This document shows, piece after piece, positions 51,179 through 59,308 of a stretch of DNA of 64,000 nucleotides. The DNA comes from Myxococcus dinghuensis (GTDB taxonomy: Bacteria > Myxococcota > Myxococcia > Myxococcales > Myxococcaceae). The position numbers and the translations under genes were made by a program. The stretch spans positions 310,001-374,000 of the forward strand of contig NZ_JAKCFB010000004.1 in assembly GCF_024198235.1 (NCBI RefSeq), in the 5' to 3' direction. Position 1 is the stretch's first letter, and every line of letters begins with the position of its first letter. The notes beneath the pieces are model-generated. The model ran no database searches. It had not been told where the DNA came from and saw only the letters and a program-made list of their open reading frames with translations.

Positions 51179-51664
51179 ATGGCCAGGACCTCGCAGGAGC
51201 AGACCCAGGAGCGCCACGCGTTCCTGCTCACCCTCTTCCGCCAGCAGCCGGACATCAGCAGCAAGGAGGCGCTGGACGCCTTCAAGACGAAGTTCGGCTC
51301 CACCATCAACCTGAAGACCTTCAACCAACTGCGCGCCGAGGCCGAGGAGGCCGCCGCGGCCACCGCTCCCGCCGAGGAGCCCGAGGTCGAGGTGGAGAGC
51401 GCCCCCGAGCCCGTCGTCGATGACGCGGCCGCCCAGCTCAAGGCCGCCGCCTCTCCCGAGGCGCTCAACGGTGGCGGCGCCGCCCCCGCGAAGAAGCCGA
51501 AGGTCAAGGGCAACGGCCCGAAGAACATCTTCGTCGACGCGCCGAAGGAGCACCTGACGTTCCTCGAGGGCATCGTCCAGCAGCTCCAGGAGGCGGGCGC
51601 CGGGAACGTGCGCATCGACCACTCCACGGACCGCTGGATGGTCCTCGTGGTGGACGCGAAGTAG
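51179..51664 (+). CDS. Small unknown protein with two conserved ends and a variable linker
   Basis: A 161-residue soluble protein. The first ~55 residues (ARTSQEQTQERHAFLLTLF to NLKTFNQLRAEAEEAA) and last ~48 (NIFVDAPKEHLTFLEGIVQQLQ to MVLVVDAK) look like folded helical domains; between them is an Ala/Glu/Pro/Val linker (about 55-105). No family recognised. The start is at ATG 51179; the upstream sequence has GGAG. It lies alone and ends just before a strong hairpin. It looks like a small myxobacterial conserved protein. Confidence 0.7.
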   Translation: MARTSQEQTQERHAFLLTLFRQQPDISSKEALDAFKTKFGSTINLKTFNQLRAEAEEAAAATAPAEEPEVEVESAPEPVVDDAAAQLKAAASPEALNGGGAAPAKKPKVKGNGPKNIFVDAPKEHLTFLEGIVQQLQEAGAGNVRIDHSTDRWMVLVVDAK

Positions 51665-51670
51665 TCCCCG

Positions 51671-51703
51671 CGCGCCCGGGCCCCACGACGTGGCCTGGGC
51701 GCG
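51671..51703. terminator. Bidirectional GC-rich hairpin
   Basis: CGCGCCCGGGCCCCAC (51671-51686) pairs with GTGGCCTGGGCGCG (51690-51703) with one bulge, one wobble and a GAC loop. It fills nearly all of the 39 bases between the convergent stop codons of the small unknown gene and the RluA gene. Confidence 0.65.
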
Positions 51704-52621
51704 TCAGCCGCGCAGCAACGCCAGCGCGCGCTGGAAGTCCTCGGGCAGGGGCGCCTCGACGCGCACCTGCCCCTCGGCCACGAGCGCCGGCAGCTCCAGC
51801 CGCGCCGCGTGGAGCGCCTGTCGCCCCAGCGCCCTCGCCGCGGGATGCTCGCGCGCGGGCCCGGTGCCGTAGAGCGAGTCCCCCAGCACGGGGAAGCCCG
51901 CCTCCGAGAGCTGCACGCGAATCTGGTGCGTGCGCCCCGTGTCCAGGTCCACCTCCAACAACGCCACGTCGCCCCACCGCTCGAGCACCTCGAAGGAGAG
52001 CGCGGCCCGGCGCGCCGAGGGCACGCGCGTGGTGAAGCGACGCGGGTCCGCCGGGTCGCGCGCATAGGGCCCCTCCAACCGCCCACTCGCGGGCGGCCCG
52101 CCCAACACGAGCGTCCGGTAGCGCTTGTCCACGCGCTTCTCCTGGAACGCGCGCAGCAGCGCCGCGGCGGCCACGTCCGTGCGGGCGAAGGCGAGGCAGC
52201 CGCTCGTCTCGCGGTCCAACCGGTGCACCACGCCCGGGAGCATCTGCCCCTCCACGTCGAAGGGCGGTCGCTGCGCGGCGAGCAGGTCCACCACGGAGGC
52301 GGCGCGGCCCTCCGGCTCCACCACGAGCCCCGCGGGCTTGTCCACGATGACCAGCGCCGCGTCGTCATGGAGGATGGTGAGCGCCGGTCCCGTGACGGCG
52401 GGCCGCTGCGCCTCGCGCGGCGCGGGCCGGTCGATGTCGATGTCCTCGCCGCCCCACAGCTTGCGCGTGGGCTGGCACTTCTTGCCACGGATGCGGACGG
52501 CCCCCGCGTCGATGAGCGCCCGCGCGCGCTCCAGGGAGAGCCCCGGCACGTGCTTGGAGAGGAAACGATCCAACCGCTCGCCAGCGGCCTCGCGGGGGAC
52601 GGACACCGTCTGCTGCGCCAT
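51704..52621 (-). CDS. RluA family 23S rRNA pseudouridine synthase
   Basis: A 305-residue RluA-family enzyme. An S4 RNA-binding domain at the N-terminus (about 14-70: ERLDRFLSKHVPGLSLERARALI) is followed by the catalytic domain with the aspartate motif PGVVHRLDRETSGCLAFA, plus LEVDLDTGRTHQIRVQL and LGDSLYG. It isomerises uridine in RNA, most likely 23S rRNA (as RluC or RluD). ATG 52621 was chosen; the open frame continues 19 codons upstream without a ribosome binding site. It converges on the small unknown gene. A divergent promoter region separates it from the Hint protein gene. Confidence 0.92.
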   Translation of the reverse strand: MAQQTVSVPREAAGERLDRFLSKHVPGLSLERARALIDAGAVRIRGKKCQPTRKLWGGEDIDIDRPAPREAQRPAVTGPALTILHDDAALVIVDKPAGLVVEPEGRAASVVDLLAAQRPPFDVEGQMLPGVVHRLDRETSGCLAFARTDVAAAALLRAFQEKRVDKRYRTLVLGGPPASGRLEGPYARDPADPRRFTTRVPSARRAALSFEVLERWGDVALLEVDLDTGRTHQIRVQLSEAGFPVLGDSLYGTGPAREHPAARALGRQALHAARLELPALVAEGQVRVEAPLPEDFQRALALLRG

Positions 52622-52731
52622 GGCCCTACCCGTCCCCCATGCGAAGCGCCGAGTCAATCGGCTGGAGACATGCGTCATGACGCATCAGGGGGTGTCGTCT
52701 TTGACCAGCACCCAATGCCAGACGCCGCTTG

Positions 52732-52758
52732 TTGACTTTCTCACACATTGCGTATGAC
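52732..52758 (+). promoter_or_regulatory. Possible promoter of the Hint lipoprotein gene
   Basis: TTGACT (52732-52737) and TATGAC (52753-52758) with a 15-base spacer lie in an AT-richer stretch 42 bases upstream of the ATG at 52800. The spacer is shorter than ideal, so this is weak support. Confidence 0.35.
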
Positions 52759-52799
52759 AGTATTCTCGGGACCCGAAAGTCCCGTCCTGAGGGGGAAAC

Positions 52800-54725
52800 A
52801 TGAAAAGTCTCAACGGTCGCTCCGCGACCCGAGTGCTGTTCGTCGCGGCGTGGGCGTGTCTGATGCCGGGCTGCGACTGGATTCTCCGTCCGCCACCGAA
52901 GCCGACGACGACCGAGGATCAACACTCGGCGGTGCTCGAGCACTTCAACAAGCGCCTGCCGCACGAGGACTTCGTCCGGCTGGACCTGGCGAACAACGAC
53001 CACTACGAGTACGCGAAGTTCCGCATCATGGAGGCCGCCGCCGCGGAGGCCGCCACGACGCAAGGGGTGCAGGCCCAGGCCCAGCAACAGCCCGTCCCGC
53101 GCCGGGACTTCGCCAAGGCCCTGGCGACGCTGGAGCGGGCGCGCGCGAAGGCGCTCCAGCAGGTCCCGGGCAAGAAGCCCACGGAGTGGCACTGCGACCA
53201 CTTCCTCCAGGTGGAGCCCGTCACCAAGAGGCCGGGGAACGACGGCCCCCGGCCGCTCCCCAACGAAACACCGGCCGCCTACCGCGTGGGGCCCTACGCC
53301 ACCTGCGCGGGCGGCGCCACGCACGTCTTCGCGGACGTCACCGCCTATGCGACCGACCTGTCCGGCCAGAAGAAGCAGGTGCTGGCGAAGACGGCCAGCG
53401 AGGAGCATGACGACGGCACCACGTTCGACGACGTCGCGGTGGCGGTGAAGACGCCGGTGGAGAAGAACCAGAAGCTGGTGGTCGAGTCGATGATGATCGC
53501 CAGCAACGAGAAGACCGGCGAGGAGCACGTCACCTTCGCCACGCTGGACTCGGCGTTCGCCGCGGCGCCGGTGAGCTACACGCTGGCGCACCCGCGCTAC
53601 GCCGGCACGGCGCCCTCGACGCTCAACCTCACCACCTGTCAGCTCCGCGGCGGCGGGGACTGCGACTACGCCATGGTGAGCAACAACGGCGGGACGCTGG
53701 TCCCCTTCGGTGCCGCCGCCCCCGCGGGCAGCGCGCTGCGCAAGACGAGCACGCCGAGCTGGACGGGAGATCCGGACAACTTCTTCCCCATCGCGACGGG
53801 CACGCCCTACGACGCCAACATGATCTACGTGCCCACCGACCTCACGTTCGACGCGGGCGCCAACGACACGGGTGACTGCCTCATCCAGACCGTCAACCCG
53901 ACGCTCACGCGCCTGCGCCTCATCAAGACCATCACCGGCGGCACCTGCACGACGCGCGCGGACCTCTCCGCCGCGTTCGTCCTCCCCCCGGTGGGACAGC
54001 CCCGCCCCCGCACCATGTCCATGCGTCAGCTCGTCGTCGTCACCTCGACCACCCCGGACGCGTCCGGCAGCGGCGCGGACTGCACGATGGCCCGCATCGT
54101 CAACGAGCCGGTCATCCTCTCCGCCACCGTGCAGACCACGGCCATCTGCGGCACGAGCCCCGCGGCCATCCCGCGCCTGGTGACCTTCACCAGCAACTCC
54201 ATGCCGGTCAGCCCGTTCAAGCTGAACGTCCTCAACAGCTGCATGGCCGAGGGCACGCGCATCACCCTGCCGGACGGCACACGGGCGCCCATCGAGACGC
54301 TCAAGGTCGGTGACAAGGTCCGCGCCAGCGCGAATGGCCGCGTGCTCACCATCCAGGACGTCATCTTCGGCCACGAGAACAAGCCGCTGGTCCGCCTCGA
54401 GGATGACCAGGGCCACGACGTGCGCCTCACGGAGCAGCACCCCGTGCTGCTCTCCTCCGGGCTCGTCGTCACCGCCGACAAGGTGCAGGTGACGGACAAG
54501 GTGCGCACCGAGAAGGGCACGTCCACCATCGTCGCCATCGAGCGGCTGCCCTACACGGGCAAGGTCTACAACCTCAAGCTGGGCACGCCCCAGGAGCTGG
54601 AGTCGCTGAGCCCCAGCGAGCGGACCATGTTCGCCGAAGGGCTGCTCGTCGGTGATGACTCCATGCAGCGCGAGCTGACGACGCCGCGCCGCGCTTCGCT
54701 GGAGACCTCCGCCGCGAAGCCGTGA
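52800..54725 (+). CDS. Lipoprotein with C-terminal Hint (hedgehog/intein-like) domain
   Basis: A 641-residue exported protein. The N-terminus MKSLNGRSATRVLFVAAWACLMPGC ends in a lipobox-like MPGC. Residues about 30-475 are an unknown secreted region with cysteine pairs. From Cys481 a Hint domain starts: SCMAEGTRITLPDGTRAPIETLKVGDKV (block A), VRLTEQHPVLL (block B with Thr544 and His547), and VYNLKLGTPQELESL and MFAEGLLVGD (block F). The usual C-terminal His-Asn of inteins is replaced by GD, and ~30 residues follow. Such domains can self-cleave at the N-terminal Cys by an acyl shift. The gene ends at a strong hairpin (54737-54760). Confidence 0.85.
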   Translation: MKSLNGRSATRVLFVAAWACLMPGCDWILRPPPKPTTTEDQHSAVLEHFNKRLPHEDFVRLDLANNDHYEYAKFRIMEAAAAEAATTQGVQAQAQQQPVPRRDFAKALATLERARAKALQQVPGKKPTEWHCDHFLQVEPVTKRPGNDGPRPLPNETPAAYRVGPYATCAGGATHVFADVTAYATDLSGQKKQVLAKTASEEHDDGTTFDDVAVAVKTPVEKNQKLVVESMMIASNEKTGEEHVTFATLDSAFAAAPVSYTLAHPRYAGTAPSTLNLTTCQLRGGGDCDYAMVSNNGGTLVPFGAAAPAGSALRKTSTPSWTGDPDNFFPIATGTPYDANMIYVPTDLTFDAGANDTGDCLIQTVNPTLTRLRLIKTITGGTCTTRADLSAAFVLPPVGQPRPRTMSMRQLVVVTSTTPDASGSGADCTMARIVNEPVILSATVQTTAICGTSPAAIPRLVTFTSNSMPVSPFKLNVLNSCMAEGTRITLPDGTRAPIETLKVGDKVRASANGRVLTIQDVIFGHENKPLVRLEDDQGHDVRLTEQHPVLLSSGLVVTADKVQVTDKVRTEKGTSTIVAIERLPYTGKVYNLKLGTPQELESLSPSERTMFAEGLLVGDDSMQRELTTPRRASLETSAAKP

Positions 54726-54735
54726 TGCACCGTGC

Positions 54736-54761
54736 GCCGGCTGGCCCCGTGGCCAGCCGGT
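54736..54761 (+). terminator. Hairpin terminator after the Hint lipoprotein gene
   Basis: CCGGCTGGCC (54737-54746) and GGCCAGCCGG (54751-54760) are a perfect ten-base stem with a CCGT loop, 11 bases after the stop codon. No T run follows. Confidence 0.65.
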
Positions 54762-54926
54762 GCCTCGCCTCGAGGGAGAAGCATGCCCAGCCGCCGGGGC
54801 CTCGGCACTGGCGAAGCATGCGCGTCCTCGACCGTGGACCCGTGGGAGCTCCCGCGTCGGCGGCAACGCGCGGGACTCGCACCCCAGCCGGGGCACGGGC
54901 CAGTGTCTGCGCCAAGAGGCCACGAA

Positions 54927-55316
54927 CTACCACGCCACCCGGACGCGGCTGTACGACTCGCGCTGATGACGCGCGGGACGTCGCGCGCTCTTGCCGAAGG
55001 CGCGACGCTTGGACTTGCGGCGGATGAACTGGTTCGCATCCGCGCGGCGGTAGCAGGTGATGAGCCGCTCATCGTCGCTCACCAGGAGGATCCACCCGCG
55101 CGCCTGGCGCGCCAGTGACGAGCCCTGGTGCCCACGCGGCAGGTCTCGCTCCAGCACCGTGACGTGTGTCATTCCGCTGGCCCGGACGCGGTTGCCGAAA
55201 TCGAGGATGAAGTCGAGCACCTCCTGGCGAAGCTGCCCGAGCGCCTTTCGCTCGGAGAACGTGAAGGTGGCGAAGCACTTCGCGGAATCGACCGGACGCG
55301 GACGGCACTGAGACAT
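54927..55316 (-). CDS. Small unknown protein with a strong ribosome binding site
   Basis: A 129-residue protein. AGGAGG (complement of 55325-55330) lies eight bases upstream of the ATG, one of the best ribosome binding sites in the window. The first ~105 residues look like a compact alpha/beta fold (FATFTFSERKALGQLRQEVLDFILDFG, GWILLVSDDERLITCYRR) followed by a basic Arg/Lys/Ser tail, so it may bind nucleic acid. I do not recognise the family; the overall layout brings to mind small toxin- or nuclease-like proteins, but this is a guess. No partner gene is adjacent. Monocistronic. Confidence 0.7.
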   Translation of the reverse strand: MSQCRPRPVDSAKCFATFTFSERKALGQLRQEVLDFILDFGNRVRASGMTHVTVLERDLPRGHQGSSLARQARGWILLVSDDERLITCYRRADANQFIRRKSKRRAFGKSARRPARHQRESYSRVRVAW

Positions 55317-55514
55317 GGCGATGACCTCCTGGCGCCCTGTTGCCTTTCAACCGCCGTTCCAGGAGCACTCCCTCCGGAATCCGAGGGCTTGCGCGGCCCC
55401 CCGCGCCCGTCCGCACGACAAATCGTCAAGGTCGCGCGAGCGGCGTGACACCGCGACGCAAGGCCGCGCCGTCCCCACCGGGCGCCCGGCCCGGCTCGCT
55501 TGTCCGAGGCCTCG

Positions 55515-56414
55515 TCACGGAGGGGCGCCGGGCGCCAGCTCCGGGCGCGCCTCGCGCACGCGCCGCCGGGTGTCCCACCACGCCCACACCTTGGGGTGGA
55601 GCACCTTGAAGGCCAGGAACCACGCCGCGCCAGCGAGCAGGTCCACCGCATAGTGGTAGCGAAGGACCAGCGTGGAGAGGACCAGGAGCACCGCCACGGG
55701 AAGAAGGAGCCGGAAGCGAAGCGGGTGAGACACGCGGTCGTGCGCCAGCAACACCAACGTGATGTAGACGTGGAGGCTGGGGAAGACGTCGTAGGTCGAC
55801 GAACCGTGGGACACGACCGCCGCGTTGAGCCCCGTCCACCATCCGCCCTCGACAGGTGAGGAGAAGAGCGCCGGGAACGCCACCTCGGGCCCCTGGGCGG
55901 GCACCAGGTAGTACCCCACGAGGCCCAGGACATAGGCCGCGAAGACGTGACCGAAGAAGCGCTCGGCCCGCGCCCGTGGCCCCATGACGGCCCACGCCAT
56001 GGCCAGGTGCAGGTAGGCGTGGAAGGACAGGTAGCTCGCGCTGAAGAGGTCGTACACCCAGGGCGCGCTCCAGCGCTGGAGCCAGACGGACGGCGTGCTC
56101 CCCCCGAACAGCCACGCATCCATCCGCAGCAACGCCGCGTCGCGCACGGGGAGGCCGAGCGCGGGCACGGCGTCCTTCACCGACGCATAGAAGAAGAACG
56201 TCGCCACGTAGGCCAGCAGCAGCCGGGCCCGGAAGACGTGCGGCACCGCGTCCAGTCGCGCGCACGACGCCACCGCCAGCGCGAAGAGCCCCGTGGCCGC
56301 GAGCACCTGGAGCGTCACGGAGGCCCCCCACCCCGTCACGAGCCCGAGCGCCACCGACAGCACCAGCCCGAAGGCCGTCAACGCCACTTCATGGAGGTGG
56401 AGCCGCTCAACCAT
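55515..56414 (-). CDS. PAP2-superfamily membrane phosphatase/inositol phosphotransferase-like
   Basis: A 299-residue integral membrane protein with about six helices. The C-terminal half has the PAP2 (phosphatidic acid phosphatase 2) signature: FPSLHVYITLVLL and RYHYAVDLLAG, i.e. the second and third catalytic motifs, while the first (K-x6-RP) is not seen. This matches the PAP2_3 subgroup (Aur1/Ipt1-like inositolphosphotransferases) in which only SLH and H-x3-D are strong. It probably transfers or removes a phosphate-containing head group on a lipid. ATG 56414 overlaps the desaturase gene by eight bases, so the two are coupled. Confidence 0.8.
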   Translation of the reverse strand: MVERLHLHEVALTAFGLVLSVALGLVTGWGASVTLQVLAATGLFALAVASCARLDAVPHVFRARLLLAYVATFFFYASVKDAVPALGLPVRDAALLRMDAWLFGGSTPSVWLQRWSAPWVYDLFSASYLSFHAYLHLAMAWAVMGPRARAERFFGHVFAAYVLGLVGYYLVPAQGPEVAFPALFSSPVEGGWWTGLNAAVVSHGSSTYDVFPSLHVYITLVLLAHDRVSHPLRFRLLLPVAVLLVLSTLVLRYHYAVDLLAGAAWFLAFKVLHPKVWAWWDTRRRVREARPELAPGAPP

Positions 56415-57333
56415 CCGTGGAGGTCCGCCGCGCCTCCAGCGAGAGCCTTCCGGAGAGGACGCCCACCACGAACGACACATAGGACGGGATGAAGGGCGCG
56501 CCCTGGGCCAGCAACCCCGCGCGCAACTCCCGATGGAGGTGGGGGAGGTTGTACCAGGGCACGCGCGGATAGAGGTGGTGCTCGAGGTGGTAGTTCTCGT
56601 TGCACATGAAGAAGCGCGTCACCGGGTTGGAGAGGATGCTGCGCGAGCCCCGCACCGGGTGGTCGCTCTCCGGCAAGAAGGTGTGCTGACTCATGCCCCG
56701 GATGTTCACCAGGGTGTTGATGATGGCCATGGGGATGAGCCAGCCGTGCAGGAGCACGGGCCAGGACAGACACACCGTGGCGAGCACGCCCCCCGTCACC
56801 ACCGCCACCACCTCGAAGGCCACCCAACGCCGCTCGGAGGCGGTGCCATGCTTCCAGCCCAGGATGGGAATCAGGGTGATGTAGGCGGGATAGCCCAGCA
56901 GCAACCTCCCCCAATGCATCAGCACCTCCAGCCAACGCCGCCCCGTGTAGTTGGCGTAGTGGTCCGGGTCCTGCCCCCGCCCCAGGTCCCGATGGTGTCG
57001 CAGGTGGAGCACCTTGTAGGCCGCGAAGTCCTGGAGCACGGGCCACGCGCAGAGCATTCCTCCCAGGCGGTTGAGCCACGGGCGCCGTGACAGTCCTCCG
57101 TGGACCGCCTCGTGCGTGAACAGGCTGATGCCGTGCAGTGACGCCGCCGCGAGGACATAGAGGAGGCCCCGCGCGAGCCACGTCCCGGGGGTCGACGAGG
57201 CCTGCGCCACGTGGAGCCCCAACCCCGTCGCGCCGAGCCACAGGACGACGAAGACGACGAGCCTGGGAACATGGCGGGCGTCCACGTGTTCGAGCTCACG
57301 CAGTCGCTGGGGTGTCAGCAGCTCGGATGACAT
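56407..57333 (-). CDS. Membrane fatty acid desaturase
   Basis: A 308-residue membrane desaturase with four helices and three His boxes in order: HEAVHGG (74-80), HLRHH (110-114) and HLEHH in NENYHLEHHLYP. The last resembles beta-carotene-ketolase/FA_desaturase proteins (PF00487). It introduces a double bond in acyl chains in the membrane. It shares an eight-base overlap with the PAP2 gene downstream and is divergent from the DUF3419 gene. Family secure; regiochemistry unknown. Confidence 0.92.
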   Translation of the reverse strand: MSSELLTPQRLRELEHVDARHVPRLVVFVVLWLGATGLGLHVAQASSTPGTWLARGLLYVLAAASLHGISLFTHEAVHGGLSRRPWLNRLGGMLCAWPVLQDFAAYKVLHLRHHRDLGRGQDPDHYANYTGRRWLEVLMHWGRLLLGYPAYITLIPILGWKHGTASERRWVAFEVVAVVTGGVLATVCLSWPVLLHGWLIPMAIINTLVNIRGMSQHTFLPESDHPVRGSRSILSNPVTRFFMCNENYHLEHHLYPRVPWYNLPHLHRELRAGLLAQGAPFIPSYVSFVVGVLSGRLSLEARRTSTDG

Positions 57334-57410
57334 CGTCGGAGGGTCTCTTTCTGTGGTGGCACCCCTGGCTTAAGTTGACGGCATCACCGACGCAACCCTC
57401 GCCCCGACCG

Positions 57411-58391
57411 GTGCCTTTGAGTTCCACGCCCTTTCGCCTGAAGTTCGCCGTCGTCCGTGAAGACCCCGAGCTGGAGCAGGTCCTCCTCGAGCACACCCGC
57501 GCACGCGCCCTCCTCGCGGTCGCCTCGGGCGGCTGCTCGCTCCTCACGCTGGCGAACCGCCATCCCACCCTGGACGTGGTGGGCTTCGACTTCAATCCGA
57601 GGCAGCTCGACCATGTGCGGGCGAAGTTGGACGGGCTCGGCGCGAAGCCCCTCGCGCGCTACAACGTCCGGGACACGGCGACCACCGGCCTGAACCAGGG
57701 CGGAGAGTTCGAGGGGCTCTTCCGCACCCTGCGCCACTTCATCGAGGAGTTCGTCGCCCCCGCTCCGGAGCTCGCCCGCTTCTTCGAGCCGGAGACCTCC
57801 GAGCATCAACGCGAGGCCCTGCGCGCGCGCTGGTTCGCATCACCCTACTGGCCGGTGGCGTTCGCGCTCGCGTTCGCGGACGACTTCCTGCACGCCATGT
57901 TCGGCCCCGCGGCCACGCAGCACGCCACGCCGGGTTCGTACCCCGGCTACTTCCGGGCCACCTTCGAGCGGGGGTTGCGGCGCGAGGACGCCGCTCGCAA
58001 TCCCTATCTCCAGCATGTGCTGCTGGGCGCCTATCGTGAGGAGGACGCGCCCGGGTATCTGCGTGCGACGAAGCCGCCCTCCGTGACGCTCGTCCAGGGC
58101 TCCCTGCCGGACGTCCCGGAGCTGGGACGCTTCGACGTCATCTCCCTGTCCAACATCTTCGACTGGTCCGACGACGCGCTCGTCGGTGACTGGGCCGCGG
58201 TGTTGGCGAACCAGGCCAAGCCGGGCTGCGCCGTACTCCTGCGGCAGCTCAACAACCGCCGGGACCTGCGGCGCTTCTTCGGCGCGGCCTTCACCTTCGA
58301 CGACGCGCTGGGGCGCCGGTTGCAGAGCCAGGACCGGAGCCTCTTCTACGAACGCATCGAGGTCGGCTTCCGCCGGCCCGCCTCGTCATGA
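57411..58391 (+). CDS. DUF3419/BtaA-like S-adenosylmethionine aminocarboxypropyl transferase
   Basis: A protein of about 326 residues of the DUF3419 family, which includes BtaA (adds the 3-amino-3-carboxypropyl group of SAM to diacylglycerol for betaine lipids). The segment VREDPELEQVLLE, the SAM-binding AVASGGCSLLTL, then VVGFDFNPRQLDHVRAKL and DVISLSNIFDWSDD match the family. The start is uncertain: GTG 57411 and TTG 57417 leave room for divergent promoters; an ATG at 57327 would sit inside the desaturase start. A TTGACG hexamer at 57375-57380 may be the -35 box. The next gene overlaps its stop (ATGA). A BtaB methyltransferase is not present. Confidence 0.8.
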   Translation: MPLSSTPFRLKFAVVREDPELEQVLLEHTRARALLAVASGGCSLLTLANRHPTLDVVGFDFNPRQLDHVRAKLDGLGAKPLARYNVRDTATTGLNQGGEFEGLFRTLRHFIEEFVAPAPELARFFEPETSEHQREALRARWFASPYWPVAFALAFADDFLHAMFGPAATQHATPGSYPGYFRATFERGLRREDAARNPYLQHVLLGAYREEDAPGYLRATKPPSVTLVQGSLPDVPELGRFDVISLSNIFDWSDDALVGDWAAVLANQAKPGCAVLLRQLNNRRDLRRFFGAAFTFDDALGRRLQSQDRSLFYERIEVGFRRPASS

Positions 58392-59308
58392 ACGAGGTCC
58401 GCTACGCCGTCCTCCGCCCCGACACGCTCGGGCCCTACGTCGAGCGGCTGCGTCGGCTCGAGCAGGGCATCGAGTACCCCATCGCGGATGGCGCCGACCA
58501 CTTCTTCATCGACCACGGCCCCGTCTACCACCCGTTCTTCTCGACCCTGGGTGAGGCCTACTTCCTGCTCGCGCTCCAGGGCGACACGCTGCTGGGGTCC
58601 GTGACAGGTGTCGCACGCAAGGTCTCCCGCGGGACACGCGCCATCGACGCGCTCTACATCTGCGACCTGAAGGTGACACCGTCCGCGCGCGGCACCGGCC
58701 TGGCGCGCAGGCTCATCCTCCAGGGCCTGACGTACCTCTTCCGGATCCCCGCGCTGCGCGGCACCCGGTTCCTCTACGGCGCGGCCATGCGCGGCTCACG
58801 CGGGGACGTGATGCACTCGGTCCGGGGCTGGAACCCGTTGAAGCTGGGGCGCCCGTCCAGCCGTCAGGCGCTCTTCTTCGTTCCACCCGCCCGCCTCGCC
58901 GGCGTCGACCCGGCGCGCGCACCCGAGGTTCCTCGCGGAGACGTCCTCCGGCTGGGCCCAGCCCCGTCGCGGCCCCTGGAGGGCACGGGCTGGTGCTCCA
59001 CCCGTGGCAGCAAGGACTTCCAGCTCCGCTCCACCGGTCGGCCCTGGCCCCTGGTCCACCTGGCCGCGCCGCCCGAGGCCTGGACCCACGGCTGGGCACG
59101 CTACGTGCGCGACTGCGGCCGGGAGCTCGCCGACCGGGGCGGAGACGTCCTCGCCTGCTTCGGCCTCGACGAGCGACTGGGGCCACAGCTCGACTGGCTC
59201 CGCGCCGAGGGGCTCGTGCCCGACGCCACGTGCACCCTCTATTCGCTCGACCTCACCCTTTCCTCGGGGGCGCCATCATGGGTGCATCTTCCCTCGTCCG
59301 AAATCTGA
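58388..59308 (+). CDS. GNAT family acetyltransferase
   Basis: A 306-residue protein with a GNAT fold in the first ~165 residues: ICDLKVTPSARGTGLARRLI contains the acyl-CoA-binding RGTGLA, and TRFLYGAAMRGS follows. The C-terminal ~130 residues have a second, more divergent half. It should N-acylate an amine or amino acid. It is coupled to the DUF3419 gene by ATGA and its last 31 bases overlap the start of the di-iron protein gene, forming a three-gene operon. A likely substrate is the amino group made by the upstream enzyme, but that is inference. Confidence 0.85.
   Translation: MNEVRYAVLRPDTLGPYVERLRRLEQGIEYPIADGADHFFIDHGPVYHPFFSTLGEAYFLLALQGDTLLGSVTGVARKVSRGTRAIDALYICDLKVTPSARGTGLARRLILQGLTYLFRIPALRGTRFLYGAAMRGSRGDVMHSVRGWNPLKLGRPSSRQALFFVPPARLAGVDPARAPEVPRGDVLRLGPAPSRPLEGTGWCSTRGSKDFQLRSTGRPWPLVHLAAPPEAWTHGWARYVRDCGRELADRGGDVLACFGLDERLGPQLDWLRAEGLVPDATCTLYSLDLTLSSGAPSWVHLPSSEI

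Noticed and set aside
52800-54725. A splicing intein inserted in a host gene
   Set aside because: The C-terminal His-Asn and a following Ser/Thr/Cys extein are missing, and no second half of a host protein follows; a Hint/BIL-type domain is the better reading.
57411-58391. Calling the lipid locus a complete betaine-lipid (DGTS) pathway
   Set aside because: BtaB, the N-methyltransferase needed to finish DGTS, is not present, and the DUF3419 family is wider than BtaA.
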